Source of the DNA: CAZBYL01 sp964496275
GTDB lineage: Bacteria > Synergistota > Synergistia > Synergistales > Synergistaceae
NCBI GenBank assembly: GCA_964496275.1
Contig: CAZBYL010000003.1
Span: 12,027 to 76,026 of the forward strand
Length of the DNA: 64,000 bases
Direction: 5' to 3'
The notes beneath the pieces are model-generated. The model ran no database searches. It saw only the letters and a program-made list of their open reading frames with translations, and had not been told where the DNA came from. Both the position numbers and the translations under genes were made by a program. Positions 7,502-16,035 of this stretch are shown here, one piece after another; within the stretch, counting starts at the first letter, position 1, and each line of letters begins with the position of its first letter.

Positions 7502-9211
7502 CTAATCTATCATAGTGGTGCAAAGCATCTCTTCCACACTTGTTATACCGGCAAGAACCTTGCCCCTAGCCGATTCTCTAAGCGTTTTCATACCGTTTTT
7601 ACGCGCGTACGCTCTTATCTCATGTTCAGAACTTGCATTATTTATCATGTCACGCAGAGCAGAATCTATCAGCATCATTTCTGAAATAACCGTACGTCCG
7701 CTGTAGCCGGTAAAACGGCAAGACGGACACCCAACAGGCTCGTATGCGACAGTACCCTGCGGTACGCCTATTTCGTTGGCAGTGACATCAGGTATTACAT
7801 GTTCCCTCTTACAATTCGGACAAAGTTTTCTCACAAGCCTTTGAGCTAAAATTCCCCGCAGTGATGAGGCTAAGAGGAAATTCGGAACACCCATGTCAAC
7901 AAGCCTGTTTATTGCCGTCGGGGCGTCGTTGGTGTGAAGTGTGCTCAAAACCAAGTGTCCGGTCAGAGCGATGCGAACGGCAAGGTGCGCGGTTTCCGTA
8001 TCTCTTATCTCACCCACCATAAGTTTATCAGGGTCCTGACGTAAAATTGCTCTTAATGTGCTTCCAAAAGTCAGTCCTATCTTTTCATTAATCTGAATCT
8101 GTGTAATCCCGGGAATCGTAAACTCGACAGGATCCTCCAAAGTGATGATATTAACACCGGGATTATTTATTATTTCAAGAAGGGAATAGAGAGTAGTCGA
8201 CTTTCCGCTTCCGGTTGGTCCTGTGACAAGAAAAATTCCGTGCGATGATGCTATCGCCGCGTTTAACGATGCCACAAGTTCATGTTCGAACCCAAGTTTT
8301 TCTATCCCTACATTCTCATTGCTCTGGTCGAGCAGACGAAGAACAGCCTTCTCCCCAAACATCGAGGGCAGTGTCGAAACTCGGAGATCTATTCGTTTTT
8401 GGCTTACTTTTATCAAAATTCGCCCATCCTGCGGACGTCTTTTTTCCGCAATATCCATACCGGAAAGAATTTTTATTCTCGCAATAAGGGGCAGGTGCAG
8501 GTTTTTGGGTATCTCTAGACTTGTAAAAAGAACTCCGTCAATTCTAAGGCGAACTCTAGTAACTCCGTCGGAAGGTTCTATATGTATGTCAGACGCCTTT
8601 TCTCTTACTCCTTGTTCAAGTATGCTGTTGACAAGCTTAACGACGGGTGCATCGTCCGTCGCAATCGTGGACACGTCCTGTGCCATTGAGGGCGATATTG
8701 TGACGGTGTCTCCGCCGATATTCTTTTCCTGCTTCATAATGTCTGCCATGGCTTCGTGAACGCTCGTTTGAACCCTGTAATAATTAGAAAGAGCCTTGCT
8801 GATATCAGATGCCGTGGCAACTTTTATATCAACATCACGTCTTGTCAGCATACGAATTTCATCTACAGCCAGAGCATCCATAGGGTCTGACATAGCAACA
8901 CTTATATGGATACTGTCGGGCAGTTCCAAAGGAATAACATTCAGCCTTGTCGCAACATTTTCAGGAATAACCGCAAGCGCTTCCTGCTGAGGGCGAGTTT
9001 TTATCAAAGACACAAAAGGAAGCTCCAACTGTTCGGAAAGAGCTTCTGCCAAATGAAGTTCAGTAAGATAGCCGTTCTTTATAAGGACCTCTCCGAGCCG
9101 CATCTGGGAAACCTTCTGCTCACCAAGCGCGGCCTCCAAATTCGCCTTTGTAATTGCACCTGCATTTATCAGAAGTTCACCGAGACGCATAATCTTGACC
9201 GGTTTGCTCAT
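7502..9211 (-). CDS. pilB: Type IV pilus extension ATPase PilB (GspE family)
   Basis: 569 residues. N-terminal MshEN/GspE_N domain (RLGELLINAGAITKANLEAAL), linker, then the ATPase domain: Walker A GPTGSGKSTT, Asp box IITLEDPVEF, Walker B LMVGEIRDTET, His box STLHTNDAPTA. A CPNC...CPSC zinc module near residues 455-500 is typical of GspE/PilB. It drives pilin polymerisation at the inner-membrane platform. It lies between the secretin and pilT genes. Confidence 0.95.
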   Translation of the reverse strand: MSKPVKIMRLGELLINAGAITKANLEAALGEQKVSQMRLGEVLIKNGYLTELHLAEALSEQLELPFVSLIKTRPQQEALAVIPENVATRLNVIPLELPDSIHISVAMSDPMDALAVDEIRMLTRRDVDIKVATASDISKALSNYYRVQTSVHEAMADIMKQEKNIGGDTVTISPSMAQDVSTIATDDAPVVKLVNSILEQGVREKASDIHIEPSDGVTRVRLRIDGVLFTSLEIPKNLHLPLIARIKILSGMDIAEKRRPQDGRILIKVSQKRIDLRVSTLPSMFGEKAVLRLLDQSNENVGIEKLGFEHELVASLNAAIASSHGIFLVTGPTGSGKSTTLYSLLEIINNPGVNIITLEDPVEFTIPGITQIQINEKIGLTFGSTLRAILRQDPDKLMVGEIRDTETAHLAVRIALTGHLVLSTLHTNDAPTAINRLVDMGVPNFLLASSLRGILAQRLVRKLCPNCKREHVIPDVTANEIGVPQGTVAYEPVGCPSCRFTGYSGRTVISEMMLIDSALRDMINNASSEHEIRAYARKNGMKTLRESARGKVLAGITSVEEMLCTTMID

Positions 9212-9279
9212 ATCATCATCTCCGCATAAAGTAATCTATGCAAAACTTTACGAACCAGGTGCAGCGTGCCCCTATATTA

Positions 9280-11100
9280 TTACTGAATCAAACTTTTGTT
9301 GGGCATACTGTATACTTCGGAACTCCCAGAAGGGACATCAAGAATGTACGGAACAACTATAAACGCCATCTCGGATTTTATATGCTTGTCATTCCTTGTT
9401 TTAAAAAGTTCGCCGATAATGGGGATATAGCTGAGAACAGGGACTCTTACAACGCCCTTTGTCTTATTTTCCTGATACAGACCGCCAATTACAAACAACT
9501 CGCCGTTACGCACCCTAATCTGGGTATCCACATGTCTTTTGGTAGTCTCGGGCATCTCAGAGTTTCCGCTCTTTCTGAACTGCACTATTTCTCCTGTTTC
9601 GATCTTAAGTTTAAGCGTCAAGAACCCGTCCCTGCCTATCAGCGGCGTGATATCCAAGGTAGGACCTGTTTCCTGTTCCGAAAACTGGGGATTTCTGCTC
9701 TCGTCGAGGCCTGTCTGGTAGAGATAGTTGTGCGTCAGCTTTATGGAGGCTTTCTGACCGTCAAGCGCAACTACGGAGGGGTTTGCAAGCACCTTGCCCT
9801 TGTTATTATCCTCCATTGCCTTCAATCCGGCATCAAGCATCTTCATTGCAGGATTCACAACATTAACTGGGAAGGTAGAATCCGTCGTTCCGGGTATGGG
9901 CAGCTCTCCGGGAGTACTTGTACCCACCGGATCAACATTGCCTTCGAAATTGCCATACGTATAGTTAGTAGTAAGCCCGGATGCACCATACGTGAAAATC
10001 CAGCCTTTATAAACACCAGCAATCAGTGCCTCGACTTCTTGCTTAGCGTTGTCATTAACCTCAATAAGCCTTGCCTGGAGCATAACCTGACGTCCAGGGT
10101 GGTCTATTCTGTTCATAAGAGCCTCAATTTGACGGTGCTGCTCAGGCATTGCCGTTACAAATACGGAACGCCTTCTTTCATCCATAACGGGTGGATTAGG
10201 CAATGGTACAAGAGACATAATCATCGCAGAAACCTTGGATATCTCCGCATAGGCAACTTTATATTCTTTAGTTTGGTTCTTACCGAGGGTCTTCCCTATA
10301 CTTTCCGACGTACCGATTACAAGAGTCTTGCCCATAAGTGCATACGTTAAATCGTTCATACGAAGCATGTAGGCAAATACTTCGCTGAACTTAGCTTTTT
10401 TAAATGAAAAAGTCATTGGATTGTCAGGAACAGTTGAGTCTATAACCAAATTCATATTTTTTAGATTTGCCAGCATACGAAAAACGTCTCGTACTGAAAC
10501 CTCTCTCAGCTCCAAAGTCACTGGCGAGTTCATTCCCAACGGATCACTACTACTGATATGACGCGCCGGAGTCAGGACGGGAGGCTCCACATCCGACTCC
10601 GCCTTAAGTCTGATTGTAATCAGGTCAGAACCGGGCATGCCTCTCACATTGTCAACTTTAAGCTGCCTTTCCCCCGTAAGGACCATTCTCATGCCATCAT
10701 TGTCAGCAGATACAACCTGAACTCTCTGCACAAGAGGATAATCATATTTCTGCCACCATTCGTTACTCATTTTCTTCGTAAACTTAAAAACGCTCCAGCC
10801 GTACTCGTCCCACCAATCCTGCTTATCAGTATTACGCGGGAAGCGCACTCCGGTCCATTCCAAAACCAAAGCGGCATCGGCACTGTCGGCAACTCGCGGC
10901 AGAGGCATCTTTGTACCCCTTATTTCCAGAATCACATCATCTCCGCCTATCTGGCGAACACGCATTCCCTCAATCACAGATTTGAGCTCTTTAGTTTCGG
11001 CCAAAGTCTCAACACCCAAAGCAGGGAGAGCGGCAAACAGTGATATCAGCAGGAAAAATATTAGTGCTACAAGTCTGTGCGGTGCTTTTCGTTTGTCCAT
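9280..11100 (-). CDS. pilQ: Type IV pilus secretin PilQ
   Basis: 606 residues. Signal peptide at 1-29 (basic start, then VALIFFLLISLFAALPALG). An AMIN-like segment follows (GMRVRQIGGDDVILEIRG), then a secretin N domain (SVRDVFRMLANLKNMNLVIDS with FKKAKFSEVFAYMLR), and the C-terminal secretin beta-barrel region (VMLQARLIEVNDNAKQE ... SIKLTHNY ... RNGELFVIGGLYQENKTKGVVRVPVLSYIPIIGELFK). It forms the outer-membrane channel for the pilus, direct evidence for a diderm envelope. Its start overlaps the PilP-like gene by 34 bases. Confidence 0.95.
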   Translation of the reverse strand: MDKRKAPHRLVALIFFLLISLFAALPALGVETLAETKELKSVIEGMRVRQIGGDDVILEIRGTKMPLPRVADSADAALVLEWTGVRFPRNTDKQDWWDEYGWSVFKFTKKMSNEWWQKYDYPLVQRVQVVSADNDGMRMVLTGERQLKVDNVRGMPGSDLITIRLKAESDVEPPVLTPARHISSSDPLGMNSPVTLELREVSVRDVFRMLANLKNMNLVIDSTVPDNPMTFSFKKAKFSEVFAYMLRMNDLTYALMGKTLVIGTSESIGKTLGKNQTKEYKVAYAEISKVSAMIMSLVPLPNPPVMDERRRSVFVTAMPEQHRQIEALMNRIDHPGRQVMLQARLIEVNDNAKQEVEALIAGVYKGWIFTYGASGLTTNYTYGNFEGNVDPVGTSTPGELPIPGTTDSTFPVNVVNPAMKMLDAGLKAMEDNNKGKVLANPSVVALDGQKASIKLTHNYLYQTGLDESRNPQFSEQETGPTLDITPLIGRDGFLTLKLKIETGEIVQFRKSGNSEMPETTKRHVDTQIRVRNGELFVIGGLYQENKTKGVVRVPVLSYIPIIGELFKTRNDKHIKSEMAFIVVPYILDVPSGSSEVYSMPNKSLIQ

Positions 11101-11645
11101 GTCCAGCTCACCCCTTTTGCATCTATTGCTGTAACTCTGCCCTTGCCATTTCCAAAAACGGAACCTACCCGAAAAATCTGCCCCGGTGCTTCGTCATCAA
11201 TGTCAAGTGTAGCGGCACCTCCGCCATCCAAAATAATAAGGGCCTTGATCGTTACGGCAGGAATTATGTTTACCGAGGCCAATGCATCACCGGAAACAGC
11301 ATCATCCGCCATCATAGCGACAGGAGAACGTCCTACGGCTTCTCCGACAGCAATGAGCTGCTCGCTTTCGGCACGATATCGTCCATAAGCTTCACTCATT
11401 TTTGTTATTAAGGCAATTTCGTCTGTCACTTCCTGGGAAGGACCTGAAATAGCCTTTCCGAGTAATTTATCGTCAGATGAATAATTCTTCAGCCAAACAA
11501 AATTGCCCATGCTGTAAAAAGCCGCAAATACAAAAAAAAGAAATATGGCAAAAAACGAATAGAGCTTCTTTCGTTCCTCAACGGAAGACGGTAGCCTTAT
11601 TGATGAATACTTCAAACGATCGGCAAATTCGGAAAAACCGCTCAT
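11067..11645 (-). CDS. PilP-like pilus assembly protein
   Basis: 192 residues with one membrane helix (about 31-50, FFAIFLFFVFAAFYSMGNF) after a ~30-residue cytoplasmic start, then a periplasmic region ending in a small beta domain (GQIFRVGSVFGNGKGRVTAIDAKGVSWTW). Its place between pilO and pilQ is that of pilP, which links the PilNO complex to the secretin. It lacks an obvious lipobox, unlike canonical PilP, so homology is inferred from position and topology. It overlaps pilO by 4 bases. Confidence 0.7.
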   Translation of the reverse strand: MSGFSEFADRLKYSSIRLPSSVEERKKLYSFFAIFLFFVFAAFYSMGNFVWLKNYSSDDKLLGKAISGPSQEVTDEIALITKMSEAYGRYRAESEQLIAVGEAVGRSPVAMMADDAVSGDALASVNIIPAVTIKALIILDGGGAATLDIDDEAPGQIFRVGSVFGNGKGRVTAIDAKGVSWTWTNEKHRTDL

Positions 11646-12178
11646 TTTGCCGCCTCCACTGATGGTGGCGCTGGATTTAGTTTTGCCTGTACAACGAACA
11701 TAAAATCCACTCCCCCCGTTGTAGGACTGGAAATATTCAAGTTAGAAACCCTAAGCAAAAGATTGCTCTCTCTGAAAGATAGCAACAAACGCATCAGGGC
11801 AAAATAGTCATTTGTTCCGCTGATATTGAAACTGACAAAATCACCCTCATCATCACCTTTTATTAACTCGGCATCGGACATACCTACGGAGTCCAACTTA
11901 GTTATAAGGAACGAGTAAACCTGCGTCGGAGATACGGCCTCGGCAGGAAGCTTCATACCGTCAAAATTCACGTTTGACTTATAATACATAAGTGACTCAG
12001 ACTTACTTTCAAAAATTCTCTCCTGAAGCGCCGTTTCACTTCTCATCGAGGATACTTCCTCGCTCAGCAAGCGTACATAACGCATCAGCGCAGTCTGTGC
12101 CGCTATCAAAAGCACTGCAAAAAGAGCAACGGATATAAATTGGCGTTTGGATATCTTAGTAAAATCTATATTAGTCAT
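11642..12178 (-). CDS. pilO: PilO-like inner-membrane pilus protein
   Basis: 178 residues: a short cytoplasmic start, one membrane helix (about 14-33, FISVALFAVLLIAAQTALM), a coiled-coil stretch, and a ferredoxin-like C-terminal domain including YFALMRLLLSFRESNLLLRVSNLNIS, typical of PilO/GspM folds. PilO pairs with PilN under the secretin. It overlaps the genes on both sides by 4 bases (ATGA), which suggests translational coupling and fixed stoichiometry. Confidence 0.85.
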   Translation of the reverse strand: MTNIDFTKISKRQFISVALFAVLLIAAQTALMRYVRLLSEEVSSMRSETALQERIFESKSESLMYYKSNVNFDGMKLPAEAVSPTQVYSFLITKLDSVGMSDAELIKGDDEGDFVSFNISGTNDYFALMRLLLSFRESNLLLRVSNLNISSPTTGGVDFMFVVQAKLNPAPPSVEAAK

Positions 12179-12789
12179 CGGGCGTCTCCTGATTCCACAG
12201 CCGCAGGTATTTCCGTGGCTGCATGAGATGCGGCATTCAGCAGCGGCATTGGAATAAGTTTCAAGTTTACGGAATACGTAAACAAACCGCCCGTCCCCGC
12301 AACCGGTTTAATGTCGGGAAGTGAGGCAGAATCAACACACGCAATGGACGCAAGCGCACCGGCAAGAGCCAATACCGCTTCTTCACCTTTAGCTTTTCCG
12401 GTAAGTGCAACATCTGTTTTTGTCATTTTCACACTCTCAACAGACACTCCGTCCGGAATAACAGCGATAAGTGAAGAGAAAAACTCTATGGACGGAATAT
12501 CTTCAAGCACAAAGCTCAACTTGTCTTTATAAACCTGATTTGACGCGACAGCCTCAGTATAAGAAATATTTACGGAATCCAACTTTGAGCTTACGGCGGC
12601 AGACTTTTCAAGCAGCAACGCACGCTCAGAGCGAAGTGCATAAACCTTCCAGCCTCCCACAGCCAAAACTATAAAAGACGCTATAAAAAACAAAGAAGCA
12701 ACGGCAAAGACGGCAAGATGCTTGTAACTCTTCTCGCCCTCATCCGCAGTTTCTTTTCCGGGAATCAAAAGATCAAGTCTAACTACCAT
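12175..12789 (-). CDS. pilN: PilN-like inner-membrane pilus protein
   Basis: 204 residues. The short cytoplasmic N-terminus (VVRLDLLIPGKE) corresponds to the PilN tail that binds PilM, although the canonical INLLP is here LDLLIP. A membrane helix spans about 25-48, then a coiled coil (SERALLLEKSAAVSSKLDS) and a ferredoxin-like domain (FFSSLIAVIPDGVSVESVKMT). It lies 4 bases after pilM and overlaps pilO by 4. Confidence 0.88.
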   Translation of the reverse strand: MVVRLDLLIPGKETADEGEKSYKHLAVFAVASLFFIASFIVLAVGGWKVYALRSERALLLEKSAAVSSKLDSVNISYTEAVASNQVYKDKLSFVLEDIPSIEFFSSLIAVIPDGVSVESVKMTKTDVALTGKAKGEEAVLALAGALASIACVDSASLPDIKPVAGTGGLFTYSVNLKLIPMPLLNAASHAATEIPAAVESGDAR

Positions 12790-12793
12790 AGAA

Positions 12794-13747
12794 TTACCTC
12801 AGAGCCAAACCGACAGGGATTTCCCAACTGTCGCCGGCGTTTCCAAAATCTATGCCGTGTATCTCCATACAATTTACATTTATGATTCTTTCCACCGAAA
12901 GATACGAACTCATCATGTCGGACAGCGTAGCGTCGGCGCCCGGCCCGCAGAGAAAAAGTTCTTTTGCTTCAAAACCTCTTATCTGGGACAAAGCAAACTG
13001 GAGAGAAGAACGAACCTCCTTGATAAACGCAACTTGCTGAGCGGCATAATCTTCATCTCCGTCAGGTAATTTCCGATCTATGCCATCAAAACCGATAGAC
13101 ATACTCCTGTAAAAAACACCGTTTCCCTTCCACGAAAGAATGAGAACAGAGCGGCTCCTGCCGGCATATACATATACAGACGCATCCGAAGGCGGAATCA
13201 AAGGAGTCGCAGCACGCTCTATCGCTATCTGCGCGGGTTCGATAGCATCAATTTGAAAACCGTGAGCCGCTGCGGCATTCATAATATTTTCCACTAATGA
13301 AAGTCTTGTTGCACACACGATAAAACGTTTATCAACCGCATTGTTCGGAAGCGGGTACTCTATTTGAGCCATATCAAAAATTCCTTCCTCTGTCGGGAAA
13401 GGAAAATAATTTTCAAATTCATAGCGAAAAGCAAGCTTCGCCTCAGGCAAGGTCATACCCGGCAAATTTACGATGCGAAGAAGAGAATCGGACGTCGGAA
13501 GCGACACACTGACAGGAATTTTTACATCAGAAATTTTTGTTGAAAGATAAGAAAAGCACCGATCCAAATTTATTCCGCCCTTAATAAATGGATCATCATC
13601 GAACTCGGGCACACCGCTCACATCCCCGCCGGCATGATCCGTCACAGAGTATGAGCCCACAGAACCCTGAACGGCGAGATAACGAAACATCCCCCTGTCG
13701 ATCAAAAGCCCTGCCCTAGATTTTTTCTTACTGGAAAATAACTGCAT
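12794..13747 (-). CDS. pilM: Type IV pilus actin-like ATPase PilM
   Basis: 317 residues of the PilM/FtsA-like actin fold: N-terminal FSSKKKSRAGLLIDRGMFRYLAV, the VSVSLPTSDSLLRIVNLPGM strand region, FRYEFENYFPFP, and DAIEPAQIAIERA. PilM is cytoplasmic and recruits the PilNO complex. The start is set at the ATG 13747 (GAGG 7 bases upstream) rather than a TTG one codon earlier. It is the first gene after the pilA terminator, so the M-to-T block likely has its own weak promoter or depends on readthrough. Confidence 0.9.
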   Translation of the reverse strand: MQLFSSKKKSRAGLLIDRGMFRYLAVQGSVGSYSVTDHAGGDVSGVPEFDDDPFIKGGINLDRCFSYLSTKISDVKIPVSVSLPTSDSLLRIVNLPGMTLPEAKLAFRYEFENYFPFPTEEGIFDMAQIEYPLPNNAVDKRFIVCATRLSLVENIMNAAAAHGFQIDAIEPAQIAIERAATPLIPPSDASVYVYAGRSRSVLILSWKGNGVFYRSMSIGFDGIDRKLPDGDEDYAAQQVAFIKEVRSSLQFALSQIRGFEAKELFLCGPGADATLSDMMSSYLSVERIINVNCMEIHGIDFGNAGDSWEIPVGLALR

Positions 13748-13803
13748 CAATGTACCTCACGCAAAAATGGCTTAAAATTGGAAAAATCCAAAATCGGCAA
13801 ATG

Positions 13804-13852
13804 AAAAAAACTCAGCAGGAATCGCCGCACACTTTGTGCGGCGATTCCTGCT
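13804..13852 (-). terminator. Strong intrinsic terminator after pilA
   Basis: AGCAGGAATCGCCGCAC pairs perfectly with its complement at the other end (17 bp plus one), with a 3-5 base loop, followed on the minus strand by a run of seven T after a GAG. It separates the abundant major pilin message from pilM onward. Confidence 0.9.
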
Positions 13853-13867
13853 TGTTAGTCTGTAGTG

Positions 13868-14305
13868 TTAGTCAGCTTTTCTAAGCGGAATAGAGAATAA
13901 ATCTCCACTTACCGATAGACCTGCTGTGGACTGCATTGCTTTGAGCTTGTCTTTGATGCCGGAAGCTGTTGATGTACCATTATACTGAACGCGACACGCC
14001 GTTTGGTCACCTTCAATTGTGAACTTATCGTTGGTAGCAAGCAATGGAGAGTCAAGATATTTGTCAACAGATGCCTTATTAGCAGGATCAACGGGCCATG
14101 TATTGTAGTCCGCATAGCACATTATTGCGGCTGCCTTTACGTTGCGCATGTCGGATACGATCTTCGTTGCCTCTGCCTTGTCCGTTGCCGCTCCAGTTGA
14201 GAGCATCATCATGCCTGCAAGTATACCGATAATAATAATGACGATGAGAAGCTCAACCAGTGTAAAACCCTTTGCCTTACGATACTTCTTGAGAATCTTG
14301 TTCAA
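13868..14305 (-). CDS. pilA: Major type IV pilin (prepilin)
   Basis: 145 residues from a TTG start at 14305, chosen because GAGGAGG lies 8 bases upstream and the product then has a normal 13-residue prepilin leader (MNKILKKYRKAKG). Cleavage at G/F gives FTLVELLIVIIIIGILAG, with Glu5 conserved. The remainder is a short pseudopilin/GspG-like globular domain with AEATKIVSDMRNVKAAAIMCYAD. A longer open frame upstream would run through the predicted promoter and is rejected. It has its own promoter and a strong terminator, as expected for the most abundant pilus subunit. Confidence 0.93.
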   Translation of the reverse strand: MNKILKKYRKAKGFTLVELLIVIIIIGILAGMMMLSTGAATDKAEATKIVSDMRNVKAAAIMCYADYNTWPVDPANKASVDKYLDSPLLATNDKFTIEGDQTACRVQYNGTSTASGIKDKLKAMQSTAGLSVSGDLFSIPLRKAD

Positions 14306-14330
14306 TTTTGTTTCCTCCTCTTTGAGTATT

Positions 14331-14359
14331 ATTATACTTTTTACATTCGCACAGCACAA
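14331..14359 (-). promoter_or_regulatory. Predicted pilA promoter
   Basis: TTGTGC, 17-base spacer, perfect TATAAT. Predicted start near 14324, giving a leader of about 19 bases that holds the GAGGAGG ribosome site. Confidence 0.45.
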
Positions 14360-14574
14360 AACGTTAGTTCCATCTATGCCGCATCCTGTAACAGCGTGAT
14401 TATTGCACATATATAGTCTTTTTGTCCAGTATACAGAAACATTTTGCCATAAATTAAAAGTTATATTTAGACGCGTTCCTGAAAATTTTACAATATATTC
14501 ATAAGTTAGTAATATTTCTAAAAATATAATTCCTCAATGAAGAGCGAGAAGTACCCGCATAAAACTGCGCCAAG

Positions 14575-15819
14575 TTACATGAACGCCTGTATAGCGGATA
14601 TTATTGGCAGGAAGATGGCAAGTACCATAAATCCGACTATGATACCTACAAATATGACCATTACAGGCTCCAATATCGAGCTGAGTCTCTTTATTTTTTC
14701 CGATAGTTCCGACTCATACCAGTCCGCAACCTTCACCATCATATCATCTGTACGTCCAGTCTCTTCTCCGACAGCTACCATGTGAGCGATCATAGGCGGG
14801 AACAGTTTTCTTTCTCGCATAATGGCGTGCATAGAGCCCCCCATAGATGCGGAATCCCTCATCAACAAAAATGCCTGCTTTATTTTTTCGTTTGACGCGA
14901 CATCGGCAGACATTTCAAGCGCGGTTAGCACTGGGACGCCCGACGTAAGCAGCGAGGACATCGTTCTAAAAGAACGAGAGACTGAGGACTTGTACAGGAT
15001 ATCCCCAAAGATAGGCAGCTTAAGTACAAATGTATCAATGTAAATTTTTAAAGACTTGACTCTGCGCAGGTATTTCACAGCAAAAAATACAATAAGAATC
15101 GTAATTGGCAATAGAGCCCAGTTCTCTTTTGCCCAATTTCCAAATCTGAATGTCATCTCAGTGAGAAGCGGCATTTTTACATTCATATTCTTAAACGCTT
15201 TCTCAAACTGAGGAATAACGACAGCAACCATTACCCCAAGCACAAGAATGGCTATGGATATTACTGCCGTAGGGTAGGTAAGAGCCGATATGATTTTTTT
15301 GCGAAGTGCCTCTTGATCTTCCAGGAACCCGGCAAGCTTAGCCAAGCTACTGTCCAACGCACCAGACTCCTCTCCCGATTTTACAAGAGATGAGGTCAGT
15401 GTATCAAAAATTTTAGGGTGCTCGGCAAGAGCGGCACCGAGAGTAGTTCCTGAACTTACCCTTTCGTATACGGCAGAAATAACTCTCTTCAGGCGTTTGC
15501 TCTCCGTCTGCTCAACAAGTATCTGTATTGCTGAAGCAATCGGAACACCGGCCGATATCATTGTGGACAACTGTCTGAAAAATATCGATTTGTCTCTGAG
15601 TTTTATCCTTGGAGACAAATCAAAGAATTCCTCCCAGTTAGTATTTTTGCTTGCAACGGACTCACCTATCTGCAAAGCTACCTCGTGGCTTCTTTCTATA
15701 TTTATGGGAACCCATCCGTGGTCTCGTATCCACGAGACCAACTCAGCCTCGTTATCGGCGGTTCTCGTTCCTGACATATTTTTACCGTTTGCCGCTTTGG
15801 CTTTATATTTAAAATCCAT
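14575..15819 (-). CDS. pilC: Type IV pilus platform protein PilC (GspF family)
   Basis: 414 residues with the start at ATG 15819 (MDFKYKAKAANGKN, a typical PilC opening; AGGTG upstream). Two T2SSF domains are visible: IFFRQLSTMISAGVPI and SFRTMSSLLTSGVPVLTALE, each with the LxxSGxEsGxL-like follow-up (SLVKSGEESGALDSSL; MVAVGEETGRTDDMM). Three membrane segments lie near 175-200, 225-245 and at the C-terminus. PilC is the inner-membrane rotor base for PilB and PilT. It is unusual in lying upstream of pilA and away from pilB/T. Confidence 0.95.
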   Translation of the reverse strand: MDFKYKAKAANGKNMSGTRTADNEAELVSWIRDHGWVPINIERSHEVALQIGESVASKNTNWEEFFDLSPRIKLRDKSIFFRQLSTMISAGVPIASAIQILVEQTESKRLKRVISAVYERVSSGTTLGAALAEHPKIFDTLTSSLVKSGEESGALDSSLAKLAGFLEDQEALRKKIISALTYPTAVISIAILVLGVMVAVVIPQFEKAFKNMNVKMPLLTEMTFRFGNWAKENWALLPITILIVFFAVKYLRRVKSLKIYIDTFVLKLPIFGDILYKSSVSRSFRTMSSLLTSGVPVLTALEMSADVASNEKIKQAFLLMRDSASMGGSMHAIMRERKLFPPMIAHMVAVGEETGRTDDMMVKVADWYESELSEKIKRLSSILEPVMVIFVGIIVGFMVLAIFLPIISAIQAFM

Positions 15820-15855
15820 TGAACACACCTGCCGTAGCCAAGTTATATTGCATAC

Positions 15856-15883
15856 ATTGTACATTAAACGCTGTTTCACGCAA
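15856..15883 (-). promoter_or_regulatory. Predicted pilC promoter
   Basis: TTGCGT, 16-base spacer, TACAAT. Predicted start near 15849, about 30 bases before the chosen pilC ATG. This also argues against the longer open frame that begins at 15879. Confidence 0.45.
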
Positions 15884-15958
15884 GCAATTTTTTTCTTTCT
15901 GATAGTTTTACTTTTAGCGCGGCGGACCGAAAAACGTGTTCAAGAAAAAGGAAGCACG

Positions 15959-15991
15959 AAAAATGCGGAACCACAAAACGTGATCCCGCAT
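15959..15991 (-). terminator. Intrinsic terminator after the CODH operon
   Basis: ATGCGGGATCAC pairs with GTGGTTCCGCAT (12 bp with two G-U wobbles), loop GTTTT, then a run of T. It ends the cooS-cooF-oxidoreductase transcript before the pilC promoter. Confidence 0.75.
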
Positions 15992-16035
15992 AACGTGACT
16001 TGGTATATTAAGAAAATATTAAAAGTATTTTGATT

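Noticed and set aside
9238..10350. 370-codon plus-strand open frame
   Set aside because: Fully antisense to the pilQ secretin, with no recognisable domains; a shadow of the secretin's codon pattern.
14306..14410. Longer N-terminus for the major pilin
   Set aside because: It would contain the predicted promoter and yield a 48-residue leader; the TTG at 14305 has an excellent ribosome site and a normal 13-residue leader.
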